This document shows positions 1-5,968 of a stretch of DNA of 11,468 nucleotides, piece after piece (the stretch's first letter is position 1; each line of letters starts with the position of its first letter). Below the pieces are notes generated by a model that was not told the DNA's origin, did no database searches, and saw only the letters and a list, made by a program, of their open reading frames with translations. The stretch comes from Sediminibacterium ginsengisoli (GTDB lineage: Bacteria > Bacteroidota > Bacteroidia > Chitinophagales > Chitinophagaceae). The position numbers and the translations under genes are program-made. The DNA lies in assembly GCA_943324415.2 (NCBI GenBank), contig CALPLN020000048.1:1-11468 (forward strand), written 5' to 3'.

Positions 1-820
1 AAGGATCATAATACACATAAGGCCAACCGCAATCATCCCCTTCTTTTACTTCATACATTGTTTCTGCAGGCAATTCGGCATTTTGCGCATCAGTATACAT
101 GGCTGGATAAAAAGTATTCAGCTGGTCACGTCCATGTTGTGTGACAAATAAACTATTGGTGGTATTGTTCCAATCTAAACCAATTACGTTTCTCAATCCA
201 GTAGCGTATCTCTTACCTTCTGCATAAGATTGATTTTCTTTACTGCCATCAAACTGCCAAATTCCACCAGCAGAATCTAAAATTGGACAAGGCATCATAC
301 CCTTTGACCCAACTGATCGGTCTTTTTCCTGACAAGCATTTGAGTAAGCACCGATGTTTACATAAATATTGCCTTTAGGATCTAATGTGATTGACTTTGA
401 AGCATGCTGTCTTCTGCTATGCAAGTTTTTAATGATTGTCTTAGGTGAAGTTGGATTTATAACATCCCCTTTTGCATCCAATTGATATAAGTATACTGCG
501 TCATCAGAACTGGCGTACAATTGATTTCCTTTGACATAAATGCCGGTACCCCCATAGTTTCCCCAGCCACTTAATTTCTCTGCAATGCCATCTCCATTGG
601 CATCTTCCATTCGAACAATCGATTGACCTGCTTTATTAGGGTAATTCAACTTGGCAAATAAAACGCCTTTGTCATTGATCGAAATATGTCTTGCCGCTCC
701 AATCTGATCTGCGAACAAGGTGGCAGAAAATCCAGCAGGTAATTTCAATCCTGCATTTTCTTGAGCCTGTGCTGTGAAAGCAAAAGCACAAACCATCAAT
801 AGTGAACTTAATTTATACAT
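1..820 (-). CDS. Exported PQQ-dependent sugar dehydrogenase (sorbosone dehydrogenase-like), C-terminus beyond the window edge
   Basis: Reading leftwards from ATG at 820 gives 273 codons with no stop, so the gene continues past base 1. Residues 1-20 form a typical signal peptide (short Lys-containing start, hydrophobic core, AQAQ at the end), placing the protein in the periplasm or outside. The mature part resembles the soluble PQQ glucose/sorbosone dehydrogenase beta-propeller family: a D-x-N-G-D-G calcium-type loop at 73-78, a candidate catalytic His139 in RQHASKS, an Arg-Asn pair at 210-211 in GLRNVIGL, a VTQHGRDQ stretch at 227-234, and a GDDCGWP motif at 261-267. Such enzymes oxidise aldoses or related sugars to lactones, passing electrons to PQQ. 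A C-terminal cytochrome c domain is common in the sorbosone group but cannot be checked here. The gene lies 35 bases after hisC on the same strand with an A/T-rich gap and no terminator, so read-through from the his transcript is possible. Substrate unknown. Confidence 0.82.
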   Translation of the reverse strand, partial: MYKLSSLLMVCAFAFTAQAQENAGLKLPAGFSATLFADQIGAARHISINDKGVLFAKLNYPNKAGQSIVRMEDANGDGIAEKLSGWGNYGGTGIYVKGNQLYASSDDAVYLYQLDAKGDVINPTSPKTIIKNLHSRRQHASKSITLDPKGNIYVNIGAYSNACQEKDRSVGSKGMMPCPILDSAGGIWQFDGSKENQSYAEGKRYATGLRNVIGLDWNNTTNSLFVTQHGRDQLNTFYPAMYTDAQNAELPAETMYEVKEGDDCGWPYVYYDP

Positions 821-855
821 AAAATTGATTTTATTTTTTTAGTTTAATTGATTCT

Positions 856-1923
856 TTAAGCTTCGAATGTTTCTGTAATCCATTGATACATGGCATCCAC
901 TAAAGCAGTATTTTCTTGTTCAGTTCCTACTGTAATCCTAAGACTGTCTTCACATAGTTCTAATGAAGAACGGTCTCTTACAATGATTCCCTGCGACAAC
1001 AAGTATGTATAGAGCTTTCTTGCATGTGGTATTTTTACAAAAAGGAAGTTCGTATCTGAAGGGAATACTTTAATCACATGTGGCATCGAAGCAATGACTT
1101 CTGCTAAGGCAATACGCATATCAACTAGCAATTGAATCATGTCATTCACTTGACCCACTTCTTCCAATGCCTGTAATGCCAATTCTTGCGTAACAATATT
1201 GATATTATAAGGTGCTTTTACCTTATTCATATACCCAATGATTTCGGGGCTTGCAAAACACATACCCAATCTCAACCCAGCCAATCCCCATGCTTTACTT
1301 AAAGTTTGTAAAACAACTAAATTAGGATAGTCGATCAATGATTGTACGAATGACTTTTGCTTTGAAAAATTTATATACGCTTCGTCCACCACTACAATGC
1401 CATCAAAATGATTTAAGATGGTTTCAATATCAATTCGGTCTAAAGAATTTCCTGTTGGATTATTTGGTGAACAAATCCAGATGATTTTAGTATTTGTATC
1501 TACGAGTTGTTCAATATGTGCCACATTTAACTGATAGTCTGGCAACAATGGCGCTTTTAGAATAGCAATATCATTGATATTGGCGCTCACTTCGTACATG
1601 GGATAGGTTGGAGGGCAAATGATGATATTGTCTTTACCTGGCTCACAAAAAGTTCTAAATAAAATATCGATACATTCGTCGCTTCCGTTTCCTAAAAATA
1701 TTTGATTGGCCTCAATTTGCTTTACAAAAGCCATTTTCTCTTTTACTTTCAATTGGTATGGATCGGGGTAACGATTGTACCATTTAGTCAATGGAGACCC
1801 AAGGCTATTCTCATTGGCATCTAATAAAATTTTCGCCTCACCGGTATATTCATCTTTTGCCGAGGAATAAGGCTTTAAGGTTTTAATATTTGGCCTTACT
1901 ACTTTATCTAATTCAAATGCCAT
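856..1923 (-). CDS. hisC: Histidinol-phosphate aminotransferase HisC
   Basis: 355 residues, the usual length. This PLP enzyme transfers an amino group from glutamate to imidazole-acetol phosphate, forming histidinol phosphate in cytoplasmic histidine synthesis. Fold-type I aminotransferase signatures are all present: LLDANENS near the N-terminus (33-40), Tyr-Pro at 52-53, SPNNPTG at 152-158, DEAY at 180-183 (Asp180 would contact the PLP ring nitrogen), the Schiff-base lysine Lys210 in TLSKAWGLAG, and Arg218 in GLRLG for phosphate binding. The early ANEN and YPDP motifs separate HisC from other aminotransferases. It is the third structural gene after hisG and hisD, starting 27 bases after the hisD stop. 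An AAGGA sits about 20 bases upstream of the ATG, too far for a normal Shine-Dalgarno. Intact, nothing missing. Confidence 0.95.
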   Translation of the reverse strand: MAFELDKVVRPNIKTLKPYSSAKDEYTGEAKILLDANENSLGSPLTKWYNRYPDPYQLKVKEKMAFVKQIEANQIFLGNGSDECIDILFRTFCEPGKDNIIICPPTYPMYEVSANINDIAILKAPLLPDYQLNVAHIEQLVDTNTKIIWICSPNNPTGNSLDRIDIETILNHFDGIVVVDEAYINFSKQKSFVQSLIDYPNLVVLQTLSKAWGLAGLRLGMCFASPEIIGYMNKVKAPYNINIVTQELALQALEEVGQVNDMIQLLVDMRIALAEVIASMPHVIKVFPSDTNFLFVKIPHARKLYTYLLSQGIIVRDRSSLELCEDSLRITVGTEQENTALVDAMYQWITETFEA

Positions 1924-1950
1924 AGTTCAAATTTTATTTCGTCCTTAAAA

Positions 1951-3243
1951 TTACATCTTTGATTCAATTTCTTTCACTCTAATTGCAACTGCTTGAGCAT
2001 GTGCGACCAATTGTTCCCCTTCCGCCATGTGAATCACCGTTTGGGCTATATTTTTAAGGCCTGTTTCCGTCAATTGCTGGAAAGTGATTTTTTTCACAAA
2101 ACTATCTACACTCACACCGCTATAGGCTTTTGCATGTCCATTTGTGGGCAATGTATGGTTGGTTCCACTAGCGTAATCCCCCACAGATTCTGGAGAATAA
2201 TTGCCAATAAAGACAGAACCTGCGTTGATGATTTTTTCTGCCACCACCAATGCATTGTCAATAGACAAAATAAGGTGCTCAGGCGCATAGGCATTGATCA
2301 ACTGAATGGCATCTTCTCTTTGTGCAACAACGATGGCTTTAGAATGGTCTAATGCTTTTATTGCGAATGCTTGTCTTGGTAATTCAACCAATTGTTTTTC
2401 CAATTCCGACTGCACTTGATCTACAATCGCTTTGCTATTCGCAATCAATAAAACCTGACTGTCTACCCCATGTTCAGCTTGTGACAATAAATCAGCAGCA
2501 ACAAAGGCTGGCACTGCAGTTTCATCTGCATATACACAAACTTCACTAGGACCAGCTGGCATATCTATAGCCACTCCCTGTTGTTGTATTAATTGTTTTG
2601 CAGCAGTGACATATTGATTACCTGGACCAAAAATTTTGTACACTTGAGGGACGGATTCCGTCCCATATGCCATAGCTGCGATCGCCTGCACACCACCAAT
2701 GGTAAATATTTTTTGGATACCCACTAGATTTGCTGCATAAAGAATTGCAGGATCAACTGTTCCATCTGCTCTTGGAGGCGTACATAAAATCACCTCCTTG
2801 CAACCAGCCAATTTCGCTGGAATACCCAACATCAAGACAGTTGAAAATAAAGGAGCAGTTCCTCCTGGAATATAGATGCCCACTTTTTCGATTCCAACCG
2901 CTTTTCTCCAACACCATACCCCAGGCATGGTTTCTATTTTTTCTTCCTTCTTTAACTGGGCTTGATGAAAGATCTCAATATTGACTTTGGCCGATTGTAT
3001 GGCCGTTTTAAGTGCAGCGCTGACCAGTTGATCTGCCTGACTTATGGCGGAAGCATCAATGGCAATAGTTTGTAAATTTACTTTATCAAACTCCGCACTA
3101 AATCTAAATAAAGCAGTATCCCCTTCTTTGGAGACTGCGTCTAAAATTGTTTGCACTTTTGGCAACAATAAAGCTGCATCGAAATTAGGACGCTTCAGCA
3201 ACGCTTCCCAGTCCTGCTTAATTGGCTCTTCAAATACTTGCAT
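1951..3243 (-). CDS. hisD: Histidinol dehydrogenase HisD
   Basis: 430 residues, full length for this zinc-dependent NAD enzyme, which carries out the last two oxidations of histidine synthesis (histidinol to histidinal to histidine). The zinc ligands expected from the E. coli enzyme are visible as Gln255 and His258 in SQAEHG, Asp356 in SVGDYASG, and His415 near the C-terminus. The catalytic Glu-His pair is Glu322-His323 in YAPEHL. Other signatures are VGIYIPGG (121-128), FGPGNQYVTAAK (205-216), DMPAGPSEV (227-235) and GTNHTLPT (360-367). The ATG lies one base after the hisG stop (TAA-G-ATG), so translation of the two genes is very likely coupled. The start is fixed by this junction and by the conserved length. 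Confidence 0.97.
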   Translation of the reverse strand: MQVFEEPIKQDWEALLKRPNFDAALLLPKVQTILDAVSKEGDTALFRFSAEFDKVNLQTIAIDASAISQADQLVSAALKTAIQSAKVNIEIFHQAQLKKEEKIETMPGVWCWRKAVGIEKVGIYIPGGTAPLFSTVLMLGIPAKLAGCKEVILCTPPRADGTVDPAILYAANLVGIQKIFTIGGVQAIAAMAYGTESVPQVYKIFGPGNQYVTAAKQLIQQQGVAIDMPAGPSEVCVYADETAVPAFVAADLLSQAEHGVDSQVLLIANSKAIVDQVQSELEKQLVELPRQAFAIKALDHSKAIVVAQREDAIQLINAYAPEHLILSIDNALVVAEKIINAGSVFIGNYSPESVGDYASGTNHTLPTNGHAKAYSGVSVDSFVKKITFQQLTETGLKNIAQTVIHMAEGEQLVAHAQAVAIRVKEIESKM

Positions 3244-3244
3244 C

Positions 3245-4099
3245 TTATAAAATCATTTTTTCAATAGGCACCACCAAAATACCTTCGGCACCTACTGCTT
3301 TTAATTGTTCAATTAAATTCCAAAAATCTGCTTCTTCAATCACCGTATGAACGCTACTCCATCCCTCTGTAGCCAATGGAATAATGGTTGGACTTTTCAT
3401 GCCAGGAAGTATCGCAATTATTTTATCTAATTGTGCATTCGGCGCATTCAATAAAACATATTTATTCTTCTTGGCTTTTTTTACCGATTCCATTCGGAAT
3501 AATAAGCGCTCTAAGATACTGACCAATTCCGCTGGGAGGTTATTTCGTTTAACTAAAACCGCTTGTGAGTTTAAAATCGTTTCTGCTTCTTTCAAACCAT
3601 TCATGAATAAGGTAGATCCGCTACTTACTAAATCACAAACCACGTCGGCTAATCCAATTCCAGGAGCAATCTCTACACTGCCGCTAATTTCATGAATTTC
3701 TGCAGTGACTTGATGCTGATCAAGGTATTTCTGAACCAACACCGGGTAGCTTGTTGCAATTTTTTTACCCGCTAAAAATTGTGGACCAGTGAACTCCTCG
3801 CCTTTTCTAACCGCAAAACTCAATCTGCATTTACCAAAACCAAGTTCGTAAGCGACTTCTACTTTTTTGGCTTTTTCATACACTACATTTTCACCAACAA
3901 AACCAATATCCGCAACGCCATCTTGAACATACTGTGGGATATCGTCATCTCTTAAAAAGAAGACCTCTATAGGAAAGTTACTCGCATCCGTTTTTAGTTT
4001 ATTCACTCCATTACTGATATCAATGCCGCATTCCTTTAAAAGACGCATTGAATCTTCGTTTAATCTGCCTGATTTTTGAATCGCTAATTTTAATCTCAT
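3245..4099 (-). CDS. hisG: ATP phosphoribosyltransferase HisG, long form
   Basis: 284 residues, matching the long form of HisG. It condenses ATP with PRPP to phosphoribosyl-ATP, the committed step of histidine synthesis. The N-terminus has LAIQKSGRL (5-13), and the PRPP-binding loop is DLVSSGSTL (156-164). Residues from about 208 to 284 form the C-terminal ACT-like regulatory domain (ending GAEGILVVPIEKMIL), which binds histidine for feedback inhibition in the long-form family. With that domain present no HisZ partner is expected, and none is in the window. An AGAAGG lies only 3 bases before the ATG, a weak and tightly spaced ribosome site. The gene begins 22 bases beyond the leader terminator hairpin, so it appears to be under both transcriptional attenuation and allosteric control. 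Confidence 0.97.
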   Translation of the reverse strand: MRLKLAIQKSGRLNEDSMRLLKECGIDISNGVNKLKTDASNFPIEVFFLRDDDIPQYVQDGVADIGFVGENVVYEKAKKVEVAYELGFGKCRLSFAVRKGEEFTGPQFLAGKKIATSYPVLVQKYLDQHQVTAEIHEISGSVEIAPGIGLADVVCDLVSSGSTLFMNGLKEAETILNSQAVLVKRNNLPAELVSILERLLFRMESVKKAKKNKYVLLNAPNAQLDKIIAILPGMKSPTIIPLATEGWSSVHTVIEEADFWNLIEQLKAVGAEGILVVPIEKMIL

Positions 4100-4121
4100 A
4101 TACCTTCTTTTATAAAAATTA

Positions 4122-4149
4122 AAAGGGCTTACTATTTAGTAAGCCCTTT
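4122..4149 (-). terminator. Attenuator hairpin of the his leader (rho-independent)
   Basis: Read on the minus strand this is a perfect 12-bp stem (arms 4149-4138 and 4133-4122, sequence AAAGGGCTTACT and its complement) with a 4-base AAAT loop. It is followed by a T-rich run (TTTTAATTTTTA in continuation). It sits between the leader peptide and hisG, where a his attenuator belongs. Part of the 5' arm (4145-4138) can alternatively pair with the leader stop-codon region at 4186-4179, giving an 8-bp antiterminator with a wobble pair near each end. The U-tract is interrupted by AA, so termination may be partial. Confidence 0.85.
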
Positions 4150-4186
4150 GTTTAATATTGATACATACCAACATTTACAGCTTACC
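4138..4186 (-). promoter_or_regulatory. Candidate his antiterminator pairing
   Basis: RNA segment GGUAAGCU (4186-4179), which spans the leader stop codon, is complementary to GGCUUACU (4145-4138) in the 5' arm of the terminator. This gives 8 pairs, two of them G-U, closing a 33-base loop. The two structures cannot coexist. A ribosome stalled at any of the His codons (last one starting at 4202) should leave 4186 uncovered, so the antiterminator could form. A ribosome at the stop codon would mask it and let the terminator fold. Seen: the complementarity. Inferred: the switching. Confidence 0.6.
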
Positions 4187-4232
4187 TATTAGATAGCAGA
4201 TGAAAATGATGGATATGGTTGTTTAATAACAT
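4182..4232 (-). CDS. hisL: Histidine-rich leader peptide of the his operon
   Basis: A 16-codon open reading frame, MLLNNHIHHFHLLSNR, with His at codons 6, 8, 9 and 11, ends at TAA 33 bases before the terminator hairpin that precedes hisG. Four His codons in six is far above chance. Together with the hairpin and the downstream hisGDC genes it identifies a translation-monitoring leader like HisL of enterobacteria: scarcity of charged tRNA-His would stall the ribosome and prevent termination. The start is well fixed because an in-frame TAA lies only three codons upstream of the ATG. There is no Shine-Dalgarno, and the best promoter candidate ends 4 bases before the ATG, so the message may be leaderless. 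The peptide itself probably has no function. Its coding sequence also carries one arm of a 20-bp inverted repeat (4205-4224). The symbol is by functional analogy. Confidence 0.85.
   Translation of the reverse strand: MLLNNHIHHFHLLSNR
4205..4224 (-). repeat. Inverted repeat, left arm (inside the his leader peptide)
   Basis: On the minus strand the 20 bases from 4224 to 4205 (AAACAACCATATCCATCATT) match the plus-strand bases 4386-4405 at 19 of 20 positions, with a single C/A difference. Here the copy encodes the Asn-Asn-His-Ile-His-His portion of the leader peptide. The arms enclose 161 bp (4225-4385) that contain the his promoter candidate. Confidence 0.9.
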
Positions 4233-4236
4233 GTGG

Positions 4237-4267
4237 CAAATTTACGCCGCTTTTGTAAAATCCCCAA
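4237..4267 (-). promoter_or_regulatory. Candidate Bacteroidota-type promoter for the his leader and hisGDC
   Basis: On the minus strand a TTG (4267-4265) is followed after 20 bases by TAAATTTG (4244-4237), matching the TTG / TAnnTTTG promoter pattern of Bacteroidota with its usual spacing of roughly 19-21. Transcription would begin about at the leader ATG (4232), giving a leaderless or nearly leaderless RNA. The match is seen; activity is inferred. Confidence 0.55.
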
Positions 4268-4385
4268 CTAAAACAGCATAAAAAACATAATTTAGCGCTT
4301 GCTTTAACCCCTTTTAGAGCGCAATAGCTGTTTAATAGACTAAGATTTGCGATCCTTTGAGACGATGTCGGTCAATCTGGGAGTC

Positions 4386-4405
4386 AAACAACCATATCAA
4401 TCATT
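4386..4405 (+). repeat. Inverted repeat, right arm (just upstream of the lactonase gene)
   Basis: AAACAACCATATCAATCATT, 19 of 20 identical to the minus strand at 4224-4205. It ends 5 bases before the lactonase ATG at 4411. Read in the lactonase frame it would encode Asn-Asn-His-Ile-Asn-His, the same phase as in the his leader, with no stop before the lactonase start. This copy sits outside the likely coding sequence. Confidence 0.9.
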
Positions 4406-4410
4406 CTTTT

Positions 4411-5523
4411 ATGAAAATAGTAAAACACCTTCTTTTCGTCGGCCTAATGTTGACAAGTGGTTTTTCAAAAGCACAATATTTAAATTTATTAGTTGGAACC
4501 TACACGCAAAAAGGAAGCAAGGGAATCTATCTCTATCAATTAGATACATTGAACGGGCAACTTAAGGCAATCAGCCATACAGACTTCGTGTCTAATCCAT
4601 CCTATCTGGCCATCTCAAAGGACAAGCAATATGTCTATGCAGTAAATGAAGATGAGGAAGGCAGTGTTAGTGCGTTTTCTTTGAATACGCAAAAAAACAA
4701 ATTGCAATTTTTAAATCAAGTGTTCACCAAGGGCGCACATCCATGTCATATTAGTATTAGCCCAGATGAAAAAAATATTTTTGTGTCAAATTATACCGGT
4801 GGAAGTTTAACTAGTTTTTACAAATTTGCGGATGGACGAATCTCCAATGCACAACAATTTATTCAGCACGAAGGATCAAGTATGCATCCAACAAGACAAA
4901 CAAAAGCGCATGTGCATGGAAGTTTTTTTAGTCCCAATGGGAAGTACCTTCTGGTAAATGACCTAGGTATTGATCAAACAAAAATATATCCTTACCAATT
5001 GACTTCAAATCCTCCTCTAAAAGCAGCAGCACAAGTTATTCAAGCCAATCCAGGCGATGGTCCAAGACATTTGAGCTTCTCGAAAAATGGACAACGAATT
5101 TATATATTGGAGGAATTATCTGGAACAATTGGGGTCTACTCTTTTAACCAAGGCGTTGTGAAATTATTACAACGCGTAAGCACCCAATCTAAAGAATCAA
5201 AAGACAGTCCTGGCAGTGCGGACATTCATTTAAGCCCCGATGGAAAATATATTTATGCAAGTAATAGAGGTGCCGAAAATAATCTTGTTCAATATGCTAT
5301 AGACAAAAATGGCTTATTGAATATTGCCTCCAAAAAACACCATGCTTCAGGCGGAATCATGCCTAGAAATTTTACCATCAGTGAAGATGGGAAATGGCTA
5401 TTGGTGGCAAACCAAGCAAGTGATAATATAGTGGTGTTTAAAAGGGATATTCGGACTGGTGATCTTACCAAAATGCCACAGTCAACTAAAGTGTCTATGC
5501 CCGTATGCTTGATCCTTTTTTAA
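4411..5523 (+). CDS. Exported beta-propeller lactonase, 6-phosphogluconolactonase (YbhE/Pgl) family
   Basis: 370 residues from ATG 4411. The open frame extends 18 codons upstream to a TTG, but ATG 4411 is chosen because it opens a clean signal peptide (MKIVKHLLFVGLMLTSGFSKAQ). The protein is a seven-bladed-propeller lactonase with repeated blade motifs such as LAISKDKQYVYAVNE, ISISPDEKNIFVSNY, FFSPNGKYLLVND, LSFSKNGQRIYILEE, IHLSPDGKYIYASN and FTISEDGKWLLVAN. Family landmarks shared with E. coli Pgl are GDGPRHL, SADIHLSPDG and MPRNF; the KAHVHGSFFSPNG stretch supplies the conserved His cluster. The C-terminus is intact. E. coli Pgl is cytoplasmic and acts on 6-phosphogluconolactone; the signal peptide here suggests an extracytoplasmic, probably non-phosphorylated sugar lactone instead. 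It is convergent with the SET gene (15-base gap, no hairpin seen). Family call firm, substrate unknown. Confidence 0.88.
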   Translation: MKIVKHLLFVGLMLTSGFSKAQYLNLLVGTYTQKGSKGIYLYQLDTLNGQLKAISHTDFVSNPSYLAISKDKQYVYAVNEDEEGSVSAFSLNTQKNKLQFLNQVFTKGAHPCHISISPDEKNIFVSNYTGGSLTSFYKFADGRISNAQQFIQHEGSSMHPTRQTKAHVHGSFFSPNGKYLLVNDLGIDQTKIYPYQLTSNPPLKAAAQVIQANPGDGPRHLSFSKNGQRIYILEELSGTIGVYSFNQGVVKLLQRVSTQSKESKDSPGSADIHLSPDGKYIYASNRGAENNLVQYAIDKNGLLNIASKKHHASGGIMPRNFTISEDGKWLLVANQASDNIVVFKRDIRTGDLTKMPQSTKVSMPVCLILF

Positions 5524-5538
5524 GCAGCCCGTTTTAAA

Positions 5539-5922
5539 TTATTTTGCTTCAAACCAAACTGGCTTATCGGTAATGCCATCCCCATTGTAATTAATGCACA
5601 ATTCTTCGTCGGCAGCAATCGCACGTTTCGTTTGAATCTGTATGGTCCTTTGTTCGTAGTCCATATCATATCTGCAATTGGCTTCCACGCTATGATTGTA
5701 AATAGAGACATACCCCAAAGCGACCGCTGCTTTGCGCTCATCTTCCCCCCATTCAAAAATGTAATCATGTAATAAAGTGGTGTCCACCACTGATCGATCC
5801 ACCTCATCCAATACAATGACAGGTGCAATTTCAATAGTGGTACCCTCAGGGATTGACTCAGTGGTGAAAACACCTCTACCTCGCTCGGCAGTATCCATAA
5901 TGTATAAAATTGGCAATATCAT
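5539..5922 (-). CDS. Small SET-domain protein (putative protein lysine methyltransferase)
   Basis: 127 residues from ATG 5922; a GTG one codon earlier is possible but unneeded, and Met9 is an alternative start. The whole protein is one compact SET domain: RGRGVF (14-19) for cofactor contact, YNHSVEANC (75-83) corresponding to the family N-H-S-x-x-x-N-C/T core, and EELCINYNGD (106-115) with the probable catalytic Tyr112. SET enzymes use S-adenosylmethionine to methylate lysines. Single-domain bacterial members are widespread and mostly of unknown target. No pre-SET or post-SET cysteine clusters are present. It is divergent from mgtE (46-base gap to the mgtE ATG) and convergent with the lactonase gene, so it is probably a lone transcription unit. 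Family call good; substrate unknown. Confidence 0.82.
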   Translation of the reverse strand: MILPILYIMDTAERGRGVFTTESIPEGTTIEIAPVIVLDEVDRSVVDTTLLHDYIFEWGEDERKAAVALGYVSIYNHSVEANCRYDMDYEQRTIQIQTKRAIAADEELCINYNGDGITDKPVWFEAK

Positions 5923-5968
5923 CACATAAAGTTAACATATCCTAGTATGATTTTCGTAAATTGCAGCC

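Larger units (their letters stand above)
4233..4410. other. Divergent intergenic region between the his leader and the lactonase gene
   Basis: The minus strand carries the his promoter candidate (4237-4267). The right end carries one inverted-repeat arm (4386-4405). On the plus strand no convincing promoter for the lactonase gene is seen: TAAGATTTG at 4341-4349 has one base too many between TA and TTTG and no TTG at proper spacing upstream. No RNA gene or strong hairpin is recognised in the rest. Confidence 0.6.

Noticed and set aside
1993..2352. Plus-strand 119-codon frame
   Set aside because: Lies wholly antisense to hisD, whose motifs and length are intact; the translation resembles no family. 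The other plus-strand frames over hisD and hisG (2352-2549, 2730-2984, 3044-3250, 3384-3695) are rejected for the same reason.
4357..4410. Upstream TTG start for the lactonase, adding 18 residues
   Set aside because: It would bury the signal peptide behind a charged extension. ATG 4411 gives a normal export signal. The open frame here reflects the his-leader-like repeat.
5524..5538. Bidirectional terminator between the lactonase and SET genes
   Set aside because: The 15-base gap and its flanks show no stem with adequate pairing.
5520..5873. Minus-strand 117-codon frame overlapping the SET gene
   Set aside because: Out of frame with the SET domain, no recognisable motifs, and it runs into the end of the lactonase gene.
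5923..5968. Mg2+-sensing riboswitch upstream of mgtE
   Set aside because: The intergenic space is 46 bases with no paired structure of the needed size.
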